64,000 nucleotides of DNA from Nemertoderma westbladi (GCA_032718475.1 JAUCBJ010003249.1:1-64000), one strand, 5' to 3'; positions 20,769 to 31,346 are shown, counted from the first letter of the stretch. The notes: generated by a model not told the origin, from the letters alone. Program-made: numbers and translations.

Positions 20769-23017
20769 GGAATAGTGTCGTTATTCAGGTACCTGGACCT
20801 AATTTTTCTACAAATCGTAACGAGATTGCATGAAATTTGAAACATAGATAGTTTCATCTCCCTCCTCCTCCGTGGCTGAGCCAGAAGTTTTAGTTTTGCT
20901 TTCATTCTTTAGCAACAAGAGTTTGCAAAAGGTGTCTCCGTTGATATTGCACAAGCTACAACGCCAGTTATGAACATGATATGATTATCATTAACCATAA
21001 TCATATAATATAATAATCATATGATTATTATTAACTAAAGTTGTAAAATTCCGCCGTGATGGAAGACTTGCCCTCACTATAGACCAGTTAATGGCATTAC
21101 CCCATGTAAGAAAGACCCGGGGCTTCTATTTTAAAATTTGGTGGGGGATTACAAAGTTTGCCTCAACGATATATTAGTTTTATTTATTTTATACTACCCG
21201 TTGGGTAATAACTAACGTTAGTGAGTGAGTGAAAGAAAATAAAGCCACGAGGTTCAGAACACTGTTCCGGTTGGTCAACAGATTCCGGTTGGATCTGAGG
21301 ATTCCACTGCACTATATGCACCTCTAGAGAATGTGATTTGCGCTACTTTCATCCCTTCTGTCCTTGGTAGCTCTATGTCAACCTCAGAGCGAGAACTTTT
21401 TGAGTTACCTGTGCGTTTCGGCGGTTTGGCCATTCGGAATCCAAGTAACGCAGCGACACTATCATGTACTGCTTCCCGTGAGGGAACTGCAGTAGCAGTT
21501 GCAGCAATTAAAGGAATCCATAATTACTCGGAACCAGATCATTTAAGCTGCCTGAAGGAAGCCCAGTACAACCTTCAGTTCCAGAAGAAAGATAAGGCTG
21601 AGGCAGTGCTTGGAATTGTAACTGCAGGCTTCACACCAGACAGAGTGAGAACGATTGAACGTGCTTCTTCCGAACGGGCTTCTGGTTGGCCAACGGTAGC
21701 TCCAGTGGCGCGCCACCAATTCAATTTGTCTGCTAATGAGTTCCTGGATGGCCTATCCCTTAGGTATGGACGACCTCTGGTTAATGGCCCATCGAAATGC
21801 GATGGTTGTGGCGAAGTTTTTAGTACAACCCACGCGCTTGACTGTAAGAAGGGGGGTTTAGTGGCTTTGCGTCACAACGAGGTCAGGGATACCCAGGGTG
21901 CACTATTTAGTTTAGCTTTCCCTGAATCTTGCATATCACGGGAACCTGTAATCAGGGAGGCCAACGAGGAAAGTGGTGTGGAGGGTTTGCGCGCTGACCT
22001 CTCAGTGAGGGGTTACTGGCAGCCACAGAGGCGGGCATTGTACGATGTTCGGGTCGTTGACCCTGATACCCCCACATATGTGGCACGTCCTGAAGACTCT
22101 ATCCTACTAGACACGGAAACTCAGAAGAAAAACAAGTAGTAGTACCATGATGCATGTGCTCTCCGGCAAGCAGATTTCACTCCGCTTGTTGCTACAGTGG
22201 ACGGTGTACTCGCTCCTGAGTACTCAATGACGGTGAGGAGGCTATCAGAGAGACTGGCTACTAAATGGGCCAAGCCATATACCTGTATCATGGGGTGGGT
22301 GAGGGCGCGCCTTTCGTTTGGTATCCTAAGGGCGACGTGTGCCTGCTTCAGGGCATCACGCACCAAGTGGAGGTGTGTGGGAGTTAAGGATGGCGCTGCG
22401 ATTCCTTTGGGTATCTAAGGAGACCCGATGAGTGCTGACGAGTCAGCATTGTAACTGTAGAGAACGACTTGGATCCCATGTAACACAACATAACTTATTT
22501 GAGGTGATATTCCGTCTGAATTGCTTTTATGTATTAATAAATAATAGTTAATATAATGTATAATTAATATAGTTATACCAAGGAGAACATTGTATTACTA
22601 TTGCATAGCTACTCGTGAAATAAATATAATCTTCCAGAATATGGTGTATTTATTAAATAGAATAAAATAGCCTCGCGCAAATGCAAAACCATGCAACATT
22701 CGAACGCTCATATCTCGGCTATTTTACGACAAAATTCAGATTGTGATACATATTTGGAATCCTTGCATGGCCAGCTTTCCGTCATTATCAACAAATCGCT
22801 ATAAGGTTGACGAATAACTGCGGTGTAACTAGTGCAATATCGGCGGAGACACCTTTTTCGAACGCTTGTAGCTAAAGAATGAAAGCGAAACTAGAAATGA
22901 AAGCGAAAGGTGAAACCAACTCTTTTTCAAATTTCATGCAATCTCATTAAGATTTGTAGAAAAATTTAGGAGGGGGGGGGGCAGGTACCTGAATTCTGAA
23001 TAACAACACTATATTCC
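20769..23017. mobile_element. Long-inverted-repeat element enclosing a retroelement fragment
   Basis: The 184 bp at 20769-20952 reappear as an imperfect reverse complement at 22832-23017. Shared blocks include TTATTCAGGTACCTG, TTTTTCTACAAATC, GAGATTGCATGAAATTTGAA, GCTTTCATTCTTTAGC and AAGGTGTCTCCG. The right arm has a G-run (about 22970-22981) that the left arm lacks. Between them lies the broken reverse-transcriptase tail at 21333-22418. Either a retroelement fragment was captured in a fold-back transposon, or it inserted into one. Confidence 0.7.
21333..22418 (+). pseudogene. Retroelement polyprotein C-terminal part, broken
   Basis: The frame shows a post-reverse-transcriptase region (LFELPVRFGGLAIRNPSNAA), then a zinc-knuckle-like C-x2-C-x8-H-x3-C in SKCDGCGEVFSTTHALDCKK followed by RHNEVRD, and a domain with the acidic/aromatic pattern of a nuclease-like fold (RADLSVRGYW, YDVRVVDPD). 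Two successive TAG codons at 22137-22142 stop it, yet the same frame resumes (ADFTPLVATVDGV, MGWVRARLSFGILR) to 22418. The order and motifs are common in reverse-transcriptase proteins of marine invertebrates. I am unsure of the retroelement class. The open frame extends somewhat upstream of 21333. Confidence 0.7.
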
Positions 23018-23159
23018 AGGACATGGTGTATATAATAACACGCATTGGTCCACGGAAGTCATTGTTGTTTCTTAAGTTGTTGATAAGGGCTGCGATTAAA
23101 CATAACCCTCTCTAGAGTCTGAATGAACCAGTTTAGCACCTCTGTAAAATGTCGAGGTA

Positions 23160-23544
23160 GGGTTTGGAGTAGGGTAGGGATGTTTTGCACTGGGTTTGGA
23201 GTAGGGTAGGAATGTTTTGCACTGGGTTTGGAGTAGGGTAGGAATGTTTTGCACTGGGTTTGGAGTAGGGTAGGAATGTTTTGCACTGGGTTTGGAGTAG
23301 GGTAGGAATGTTTTGCACTGGGTTTGGAGTAGGGTAGGGATGTTTTGCACTGGGTTTGGAGTAGGGTAGGAATGTTTTGCACTGGGTTTGGAGTAGTGTA
23401 GGAATGTTTTGCACTGGGTTTGGAGTAGGGTAGGGATGTTTTGCACTGGGTTTGGAGTAGGGTAGGGATGTTTTGCACTGGGTTTGGAGTAGGGTAGGGA
23501 TGTTTTGCACTGGGTTTGGAGTAGGGTAGGAATGTTTTGCACCG
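23160..23544. repeat. 32-bp minisatellite, 12 copies
   Basis: A regular 32-bp period built from GGGTTTGGAGTAGGGTAGG then AATGTTTTGCACT. A GGGATG/GGAATG substitution divides the copies into two types. The array is open in three minus-strand frames only because of its composition. Confidence 0.92.
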
Positions 23545-23600
23545 GATATAACTTCTTGATATCCGACCGGATCGGATATCCGGAAGATTTTGCACGATAT
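23545..23600. repeat. GGATATCC-rich patch flanked by TTTTGCAC
   Basis: Next to the 32-bp array, a segment of about 45 bp with ATATCCG and CGGATAT in both orientations is flanked on each side by TTTTGCAC, an 8-bp phrase of the neighbouring array. It could be a tiny insertion with an 8-bp target duplication or a divergent array unit. Confidence 0.3.
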
Positions 23601-23659
23601 CCTGCCATCCTTTTAAATGAGAGAAAACTTTGTGTTTTATTTTGTTTTGTACAGGTAGG

Positions 23660-23985
23660 TAACGGCTACGTAATGACTACGTTATGCTTATGTAAAGTCT
23701 ATGTAATGGATATGTAATGACAAATGTAATGGCTATATAATGACTATCTAATGATTATGTAATGACTATGTAATGGCTATGTAATGACTACATAATGAAT
23801 ATGTAATGACTATGTAATGACTATGTAATGGCTATGTAATTACTATGTAATGACTACGTAATCACCACGTAATGGCTATGTAATAATTATCTAATGTATA
23901 TGTAATGACTATGTAATGGCTATGTAATGACTATGTAATGACTATGTAATGACTATTTAATGACTATGTAATGGCTATGTAACTA
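23660..23985. repeat. Degenerate 11-bp array of CTATGTAATGA
   Basis: Nearly 30 imperfect copies of an 11-bp unit related to CTATGTAATGA and CTATGTAATGG. Substitutions are scattered, so it looks older than the neighbouring 32-bp array. Confidence 0.85.
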
Positions 23986-25125
23986 GGGTCGGTGATATTA
24001 TTCGCTTCGGAGAGCATTATCAATATCATACTATTATATTATAATATTATATATATTTAATAGTAGACCGCCATTCCATTCCATTCCAGCCTACAACATT
24101 TCATTTATTTTTATTAAATATTTATCGTGGCATTGAAAGGCGACGCTAAAAATTATATTTTATACAAGCCGGCTTAAATGTCATTTTAACGATAATTTCT
24201 AGCTAAAAAGTCGTTTTAACGATAATTAATCACTGTACACACGCACTCTACAATCAGTAGGATACAAGGCGTTCTATAAGAATCCCAATTACAGAATTAC
24301 TTCTTAAACGCCATGGCAGGATGTACTAATTTATGTAATAATCCAATACCTTCTTTGCCGAGAAGAGCCTATGACGCTTGGGCTAACATTACAGCTGGCC
24401 AGTAACCATAACTACTTCATAAACAACTTGTCACGTTTTCGCTGGCAGTTATATCACCTCTGTACTCTGCTACTGCTGTAGGCATACCGGTACCTAAGTA
24501 AGTTCGATTCTTTACTGCAGTACTGAGTGTCTCTCTCTTAAGAGCAGGAACTCTGTTGGTATAATTATAGAAGTAGGACCTACACTATGAAATAGGGTTA
24601 GTGTAAAAGACTGCAATAGTCCTATTTTTTTGGTACCGGTACAGTTGGTAGTGCGAGTAAGATGGTAAGCGAAGGTTACCTAAGCCGGTAAGCAGTAGGC
24701 CTACACTTACATATACACACCATATATTAAACTTAACGGTGATTACATTGCATTACCGTTGGCATAGTAATTAAATTGGATATCAACGGTTGAAGGAAGG
24801 AATTAATATTGTAAGCGTATGTTTTATGCTAAGCCACTGTATAGCTAGCTCTACTACTGGGACTGGGTAGAAACTCTACGACGCCACATACGGCCGACAG
24901 CCGCTATAATCGTTAAGGGAAATCACCAGATTACACCGGCGCATTCTAACCCAAATAATAAACGAATAATGAACGCGGGTTCCATTTTATTTTTTGCTTC
25001 ATGGTAACGGCTTTTCAGTGTAGCGGTTACACGTACTGTACAGTAGCTGTTATGCGAAAATGATATTTTCAATACGTACAGAGTGGAGTTGCACAGCACC
25101 AAGCGTACAGTGGTACAGAATATAC
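23986..25125. other. Intergenic DNA upstream of DYNC2H1
   Basis: No gene is visible. The stretch contains an AT-only segment (about 24028-24062), short near-palindromes and one GTAGGCCTAC at about 24697. Confidence 0.5.
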
Positions 25126-25191
25126 CCGACCGCGACCGCGACCGCGACCGCGACCGCGACCGCGACCGCGACCGCGACCGCGACCGCGACC
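25126..25191. repeat. (CGACCG)n hexamer repeat, 11 copies
   Basis: Eleven perfect copies of a GC-only-plus-A hexamer in strongly AT-rich surroundings. The array ends 299 bases before the DYNC2H1 start codon. It is dense in CpG and could act as a small promoter-proximal CpG cluster. Confidence 0.9.
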
Positions 25192-25360
25192 ATAACTCTA
25201 GTTGCCATAGTTTTATATTTCGGAATTATTATGTACAGTATTTTCAATCAAACAAAAATCTATGAAATTTAATTTAATTCTTATATTTAATACATTAAAC
25301 CGCTTTCGGGCATAATAATTTCGATAATAATTAAAATTTCAATAATTTCCATAATAATTA

Positions 25361-25380
25361 CCTGGACCTTTGTCCAGGTA
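25361..25380. repeat. Short palindrome ACCTGGAC/GTCCAGGT
   Basis: ACCTGGAC and GTCCAGGT flank a 4-base centre, 110 bases upstream of the DYNC2H1 start codon. It may be a regulatory site or chance. Confidence 0.4.
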
Positions 25381-25490
25381 CAGTACATTGCACATGGTAT
25401 AACAGCTGCAGTATTTTCCAGAACAGACATTCTACACTATTCTTGTAGGTTTAATATACTTGCTGTACCTGTAGAGTTATTATAATAAGT

Positions 25491-25676
25491 ATGCCGGACC
25501 AGCGTAAAGAGTTCGTTGTCAGCGCTGCGTCCCATTTCCTTGCGGTCGGCATCAACGAACAGCCTATGAAAGAGCTCTATGACAGCACTGAGCTGAACAA
25601 CTTCCTGGACGACGGTAACTGCGTTGTCCTCGCAGTAAAGTTGTCTTCAGCGAAACGATTGCAGATATTTAATCAG
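25491..25676 (+). CDS. DYNC2H1: DYNC2H1 coding exon 1
   Basis: It opens with ATG at 25491 and encodes 62 codons ending RLQIFNQ; the donor is CAG|GTTAGT. The phrase LNNFLDDGN is the clearest match to the family N-terminus (about residues 35-43). The exon ends in phase 0. No in-frame ATG lies upstream within the short leader. Confidence 0.85.
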
Positions 25677-26101
25677 GTTAGTCAAACACTCTTTAACGTC
25701 AGTTATTGATTACAAATACCCGTCAGAATGCAGTCGCTGGCAATTTCTCTATTTTTCTCTAAGAAAACTTTCTCAGAAATGTTACAATAATTTGAATTTA
25801 AAGCATTAGTTTATTTTGATAACTAGAATGGTTTATGCAAAGGATGAGTAGTTAGTTAGTGTGTTTCCGTGGTAACTGCACTGAAGGCATATGTTTGTTG
25901 GACGATTGAATTTTCAAACTCTTTCTGTATTGATCTACTGCAGTACTGAGCTATCTACTGTATCTATGTAGAAACTAGGCAGGCAGCTGGGGGAAACTTG
26001 TTTAAACGCCACTGGTAAATGTTACTGTATTCTAGAACAGCTATTATTTTAGAAGCCTTTAAGAACTACAGTGGGTATATGAGCGATTATCTTAATTTTA
26101 G

Positions 26102-26322
26102 GTTGAACATCTAGACGCCAACGAAGGAATTATTATATTCTATAAACACACTCCGGATGTGATATCCCCAGACAATATGCACAGTAAGGTGCTAGTTACA
26201 ACCATCACAGAGTCACCACTGTTAACTCTATACCACGCTATACAGAAGATTTACGCTCCAGCACTTCTGCGAGACACTGCTTGGAGTAAAAATCTTGATC
26301 CCAAACTCCAGCACTATATAAG
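26102..26322 (+). CDS. DYNC2H1: DYNC2H1 coding exon 2
   Basis: Acceptor TTAATTTTAG at 26092-26101, donor AG|GTATTT. It encodes VEHLDANEGIIIFYKHTPDV, then SKVLVTTITESPLLTLYHA and WSKNLDPKLQHYI, matching the family phrases around LVSSMLESPI and DPKLQ. It ends in phase 2. Confidence 0.88.
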
Positions 26323-26466
26323 GTATTTAGAATTATTATGTAAAACCGTAAAACCTAAACACGCTGAAACTTAGCCCAAACCAGGCTATCATCCTCCACT
26401 GGTCGATAAATGCGAACCAAGGTAACTTGGGAAACGGAGTGGAAGTGTTTTAATGTTGTAGATCAC

Positions 26467-27717
26467 TAGTGTTGAGAACTGTAACTGTAATTATACTGTA
26501 ACTGCAACTGTAACTGAATGGTTTTGATGATTTTTTTGATACTGTAACTATAACTGTAACTGTAATTGCGAACTTTGAATACTGTAACTGTAACTGAAAC
26601 TGTAATTACGTATTTGGAATACTGTAACTGAAACTGAAATTAACAAAATCCGATTCAGTTCTCAATCACACAATTAACATGAATAAGCATTTAAAACAGT
26701 ATTGTAATAAAGTATAGAGTATAGTTTAATAAATGAATAACAGTGGTTACCATAGGTATCATTTTTAAAACATTGTTATAAAAAAAAAAACAATCTCGTT
26801 TTTTCCACTTCTGAACAAAACCATAATATTACACAATATAAAATCAAAGACCCATTGCCCACTTAGCTCAAATGTGATTTATTTGGAGAGTCAAGTAGTG
26901 AACGAAGATCTAGCATATAGTCTATGTTCATCGGACTCAACTATTAGACTATTATCAGACCTTATCACCACTTTTGTTAATTAATGTTTTTACCGGTACT
27001 ATTAATATCATAATCACACTAGAGGCACACTGGAAATTAAATTTTGATCAAGTTTACCATTATAAATTACAAAATTAAACTTAAAAGTGAAAGGAGCAGC
27101 TTATCGAGGTGGGTCTAACGAACCAAAACAATAAAAATATGATTACTAAAACAAATTACGAATTAAGGAAAATGAGCAGGATTCAGAAGCATGGCTTTAT
27201 AACCAAAACAATAAATGATAACAATAAGTGTACAAGCACTGAAACAAGATGTACAGTAAAATGTGGGTGCCTTTAGTGTGATCTTGTGACGTGCCACTTT
27301 CATTACATACTATCAGTATATTAGTTACAAAATATTACCATAGCGTGGGTCCAACTTTCCTACAACAACTACCTATTAGCTCTAGAAAGAGGACGTTTCG
27401 TAATGAACATTATTATTAGCGTATATAACAGTAATATATTAAAGTGCCTCATTTTTAGTTTCAGATGACTGCTTACTACATGAGATCATATATATTGAAT
27501 CTATAACTGAAACTGAAACTGAAATGCTCAATTTTGTAATACTGAAACTGTAACTGTAACTGAAATGTTACACTTTGTAATACTGAAACTGTAACTGTAA
27601 CTGAAATGCAAAACTTTGAATACTGAAACTGTAACTGTAACTGAAATGCAAAACTTTGAATACTGAAACTGTAACTGTAACTGAAATTAGTCAAAATTGA
27701 TTCAGTTCTCAACACTA
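26467..27717. mobile_element. hAT-type MITE in DYNC2H1 intron 2
   Basis: The element is flanked by an exact 8-bp duplication TAGATCAC (26459-26466 and 27718-27725). Its ends are the inverted repeat TAGTGTTGAGAAC / GTTCTCAACACTA. Eight-base duplications and TAGTG-type ends are hallmarks of hAT transposons. At 1,251 bp with no transposase frame it is non-autonomous. Inside each end lie tandem (CTGTAA)n/(CTGAAA)n hexamers: about 26479-26640 and 27495-27690. The centre holds two copies of a dispersed repeat with AACCAAAACAATAA. Confidence 0.88.
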
Positions 27718-27916
27718 TAGATCACCCATGGTGGTGTAGAGAACATGTAGGCCTATTCTATTCCCTGGCTTAATAAGCTTGAAAGTTTCTCATATTCATA
27801 ATTTAATATTTGTTTTAATTATATTTTTTTTATTTTACATATTGAATTGTGTGATGTAGGTTTATTATTAGACTTGTAGGCTGCGATCCTGTCACTAATG
27901 TTTATGTTTATTTTAG

Positions 27917-28059
27917 TGAGTTGGAGAAGGGATTGGGAGGATTGTCTCGTCGAACGGGTTCCTCGGGTAAACGTTTAGTTTCCGAAGATGAGGACGATGT
28001 CTCTAACATTGTCTCCGCTGTGGATGAGTTTCAGTTCTGGGCCGACATGGCGAGTTCAG
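27917..28059 (+). CDS. DYNC2H1: DYNC2H1 coding exon 3
   Basis: Acceptor TTTATTTTAG at 27907-27916, donor TTCAG|GTAAAC. It encodes SELEKGLGGLSRRTGSSGKR and ends DEFQFWADMAS; DEFQFW is a diagnostic family phrase. It ends in phase 1. Confidence 0.85.
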
Positions 28060-28244
28060 GTAAACGTATTAAATAAAGATAATTATATTGATTGGTAAAA
28101 CATAAATATTATATATATATTATTAATATAACAGAAAAAAAGGTGCATAATCACAAATAGCTCTCAAGGTACCCCATCATCTCTATTTGTGCATATCATC
28201 ATCAATGGGTGACAATAATCTTTAATAATAAGTCAATAAATGAG

Positions 28245-28310
28245 TTGTGTCGAACTGATGACCTCCGGGTTGGAAGTCTGACGCTCTAACTTTTCAGCTA
28301 GCGGCTCGGG
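28245..28310 (-). mobile_element. tRNA-like SINE head in DYNC2H1 intron 3
   Basis: On the minus strand the order CTAGCTGAAAAGTTAGAGCG (A-box region), CAGACTTCCAACCCGGAGG (anticodon-arm-like) and CATCAGTTCGACAC (B-box-like) resembles a tRNA. The B-box is off consensus and no acceptor stem forms, so a tRNA-derived SINE or pseudogene is preferred. Confidence 0.5.
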
Positions 28311-28544
28311 TAAAAGACTACCTGATACCTTGTATGTCCGCAATTTACCTCCTCATGGCCTCCCATATGTCAATCCCACAATCTGCTGCTACTGTGCTCA
28401 ACCCTACAGTACTTGGTCGTTTTTAAATTAAGTTTATGGCTGTTTAAGCTTTTTCTTGCACAAATATTATTGGTAATTGTGATTGATTATGATTACGTTC
28501 TACGCATGTCCTTAGACCATCTTAAAAAAGATGGGATATTGGTC

Positions 28545-29306
28545 TCCGGACAATTCGTACCCGGACAAATCGTACCCGGACAATTCGTAACAGACAATTC
28601 GTACCCGGACAATTCGTACCCGGACAATTCGTAACAGACAATTCGTACCCGGACAATTCGTACCCGGACAATTCGTACCCTAAATTTTTTTTGACGGGTA
28701 CGAATTGTCCGGATACTGACTAGTTAAAGTACGCTATATATTGACTAGCTAGTTTTTTGTTAATTTTTTTATTCCAGTACGTATTATATTGATAATGGAC
28801 ATTATTTGTGCCCGAAATATATTTATAATATCTTATAATATCTGAACATATAATTAATAATTGAATCGTTAATTTTTTTATAAATGTTACAGAACACGTG
28901 TTAGTTATCAATTTTGATTGATTTGATTTTGATTCAATATTTTTGTTCTAGAACACATTTTTTTCTAGAACATTTTTTGGAAAAAATACCATCCTACTGT
29001 TAGAAGGTCAAATATTTGTTCTAGAAAATAAAACCTACATTATCTGTATCCTGACAATTCGTAGCTCAAATAAATTTGGTGCACACTACCTCCTATTTTC
29101 TACACATTTTTTAATACCGATTTTTTTACATTTCACCTAGAGCAAAATTTCATCAGCATTCCAAATCTAAAGTCTTTTTGTTTATATCTTGTTCCGTTAT
29201 CGAGATATCGGCCTATAAGACTACTCTAGTCTACAATTCGTCATAAAAAACCCATCATAAAAAAATTTCGGGTACGAATTGTCCGGTACGAATTCTCATT
29301 CGTACC
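28545..29306. repeat. ACAATTCGTACCCGG array with inverted copies
   Basis: From 28545 to 28680 about nine copies of ACAATTCGTACCCGG (some GTAACAG variants) run head to tail. An inverted copy GGGTACGAATTGTCCGG sits at 28696-28712, and another at 29271-29287 followed by TACGAATTC and ATTCGTACCGG. The layout of a direct array facing inverted copies across about 560 bp of AT-rich DNA suggests a MITE with repeated ends, in DYNC2H1 intron 3. Confidence 0.6.
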
Positions 29307-29367
29307 GGTCGATGGTTCGATGGTAACACCCCCTACTGGCACAAGAAGTAGATGAAATCCAGCAAAG

Positions 29368-29565
29368 TTCCTTACTGATCAAGACTTTGCTGATGACTTA
29401 GGGGTACTGTCAGAATCACTAGAGGGAGCCCAAAGGCTCCTCTGCTCATTGGAGCAGGTTGCTTCTAGTGTTGGTATTTTTGTAAATTCCAAGAAGAGCA
29501 AAATCATGACAGTCAACCTCGACTGCCCTCCAGAACTGTCTGATCGTAGTAAGGGCATACGCTCA
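29368..29565 (+). pseudogene. Non-LTR retrotransposon RT fragment (catalytic FADD box)
   Basis: The + frame reads FLTDQDFADDLGVLSE, then AQRLLCSLEQVASSVGIFVN and SKKSKIMTVN. FADD is the reverse-transcriptase catalytic motif and the spacing to VN-x-KKSK is typical of LINEs. It lies directly upstream of exon 4. Its end overlaps, as homologous sequence, the start of the fragment at 18614-19272 (INSRKTKILTVN), so both are pieces of one LINE family. Confidence 0.8.
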
Positions 29566-29687
29566 GGGAGTTGTGGCTTCGCAATTTTGTCGACTAGCCA
29601 GCATAGCATTCTTATATATATGTAATATATATAATGCAGCTGCAATAGTAAGTAGAAAGTTTATAGGTACAAATGTTTTTTTTGCAG

Positions 29688-29912
29688 GGCAGAAACTAAG
29701 TTTGAAGGAGCGGGCCCAATACTTCCAGGAATTGTTCGGGTCATTGACCTCGGACTTCCAGTCTCTGGATAGCCACTCTTCGCAGGAGGTCGTTGACCTT
29801 ATAGAGACAGTGGAGGGAGTCCTGGATGAACTCTGGAAGCAGGAAGAACACACTCCCCGATACCCGGAGAAACGGATGGCGCATCTGTTTCAGATGATAG
29901 GAGGAGATTTAG
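29688..29912 (+). CDS. DYNC2H1: DYNC2H1 coding exon 4
   Basis: Acceptor TTTTTTTGCAG, donor TTAG|GTTGGT, a weak match to the consensus. It encodes KERAQYFQELFGSL, EVVDLIETVEGVLDELWKQ and PEKRMAHLFQMIGGDLG, all close to the family. It ends in phase 1. The exon end and following intron have a diverged copy at 31347-31396. Confidence 0.88.
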
Positions 29913-30099
29913 GTTGGTTGTAGTTCGATTAATCATCGCTAAACAATAAACGTTGTTGGCAATCCTGTGACATAAATCTCATTTATCGCTCTACTGTCCC
30001 AAAGTCATATAGATAGTTCTTCAACTTCTGAATTATATACAAATTATATCGACTTACTATGTGAAATTGCAAATGTTGTAGCCCCTGAACGCAGATTAA

Positions 30100-31346
30100 A
30101 TTAACTCCTAACCTGTCACGCCCTTGGTTCACAGCGGAATTAAAACTCATGCGTAATAAGAAACGAGCTTTGGAACATAAATTGAGAAAAAAATCGATCA
30201 GATCTCAACAAATCAATATATCGCAATCATTGCCTTGAGTAACTTGCTGCTCTCAAGTTTCCAGGGCGTATTATACTGAAAATCTGCCGACTACAAACAC
30301 AAATGTCCTGTTCAAATACGTTAAATCATTATCTGCCCCCACTAATGTCCCTCCTCCCCAGCTCAATCCAACATACAAACCTGCGTTAATAAAATTAAAC
30401 TTGAAATGGATAGGCTAAGACGTCCGTCCTAATACGTCCGACATTTTGCTAATTTGTAGGGGACAGGAGGGGACTATGTATCTTCTCACTTCTCGGTTAC
30501 GCTTGGAGGAAAACAAAATTTTGTCAAAATCATCAGTAACAACTCTTGGTGTTATTTTTGATAATGAGATTCGCACATAAACATATTTCTAAGATTGTTT
30601 CCTCAGTAAACTATCATCTCAGAAACATCAGCCACTTCAGACACCATCTAACTCAAGCTACACAACCCGTTTAGTTAATTCGTTAATTATATCTAGACTC
30701 GATCAAAATAACTCTCTATTATACGGCCTCCCACAAGATGAAATCAACCGCCTACAAATGGTTCTAAACTCCTGTGCGCGTCTCGAGCCCACATTGTACA
30801 GACGCTCTGAAACATTGCACTGGCTGTCAATCAACTATCGCATAGGATACAAGATTGCATGCATCTTGTATATAAGATCAATAAATGGATGTGCACTAGT
30901 GTTTAAACGAGATCGGGATCCTGATCCCGATCCCGAAAAATGGGACCCCGAGAGTGATAATCCCGGTCCCTATCACGATCCCGGAAATCCCGAAAAGTCT
31001 GATCCCGTTTAAAAACACTAATATGCACCTGATCTTACTAGCTCCAAATAACAATCCCACCCGAGAAACATATCTGTGGACTTTAAAGATACCCCGTTAC
31101 AACCTAGTATCCTTGGCGCTCGCACCTTCTCTTACTCAGCACCTGTCGTTTTAATAGCTTACCACTATCCCTTAGAACTGAAACCGCTCTCAATACTTTA
31201 CGGCGTGGTCTAAGAACTGAACTATTCAACAGGGCCTATCAGTAATACTCAGCTATATCGCTCTCCCAGTCTCCCAGCGCCTTCGAACCTGACTTCATGG
31301 AGTTAGGGCGCTCTAATAATAACTGCTCATTATTATTATTATTATT
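30100..31346 (+). pseudogene. CR1-like LINE remnant
   Basis: Decayed + strand protein signals come in CR1 order: SRPWFTAELKLMRNKKRALE (about 30115-30175), TLGVIFDNEI (about 30543), VNYHLRNISHFRHHLTQAT (about 30606), NNSLLYGLPQDEINRLQMVL (about 30710), LHWLSINYRIGYKIACILY (about 30817) and later FSYSAPV. Stops and frameshifts are frequent. It ends in ATT repeats (31328-31346), as CR1/L2 elements do. A 124-bp MITE interrupts it at 30897-31020. Confidence 0.8.
30897..31020. mobile_element. 124-bp hAT-type mini-MITE nested in the CR1 remnant
   Basis: Ends are TAGTGTTTAAACGAGATC and, reverse-complemented, TAGTGTTTTTAAACGGGATC. Flanking 8-mers ATGTGCAC (30889-30896) and ATATGCAC (31021-31028) match at seven of eight bases, as an aged target duplication would. 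The interior is mostly GATCCCG repeats. Removing it rejoins the CR1 reading (SINGCA then MHLI region). Confidence 0.75.

Noticed and set aside
23059-23608. Three overlapping minus-strand frames of up to 178 codons
   Set aside because: All are products of the 32-bp minisatellite and repeat the same peptide in three registers.
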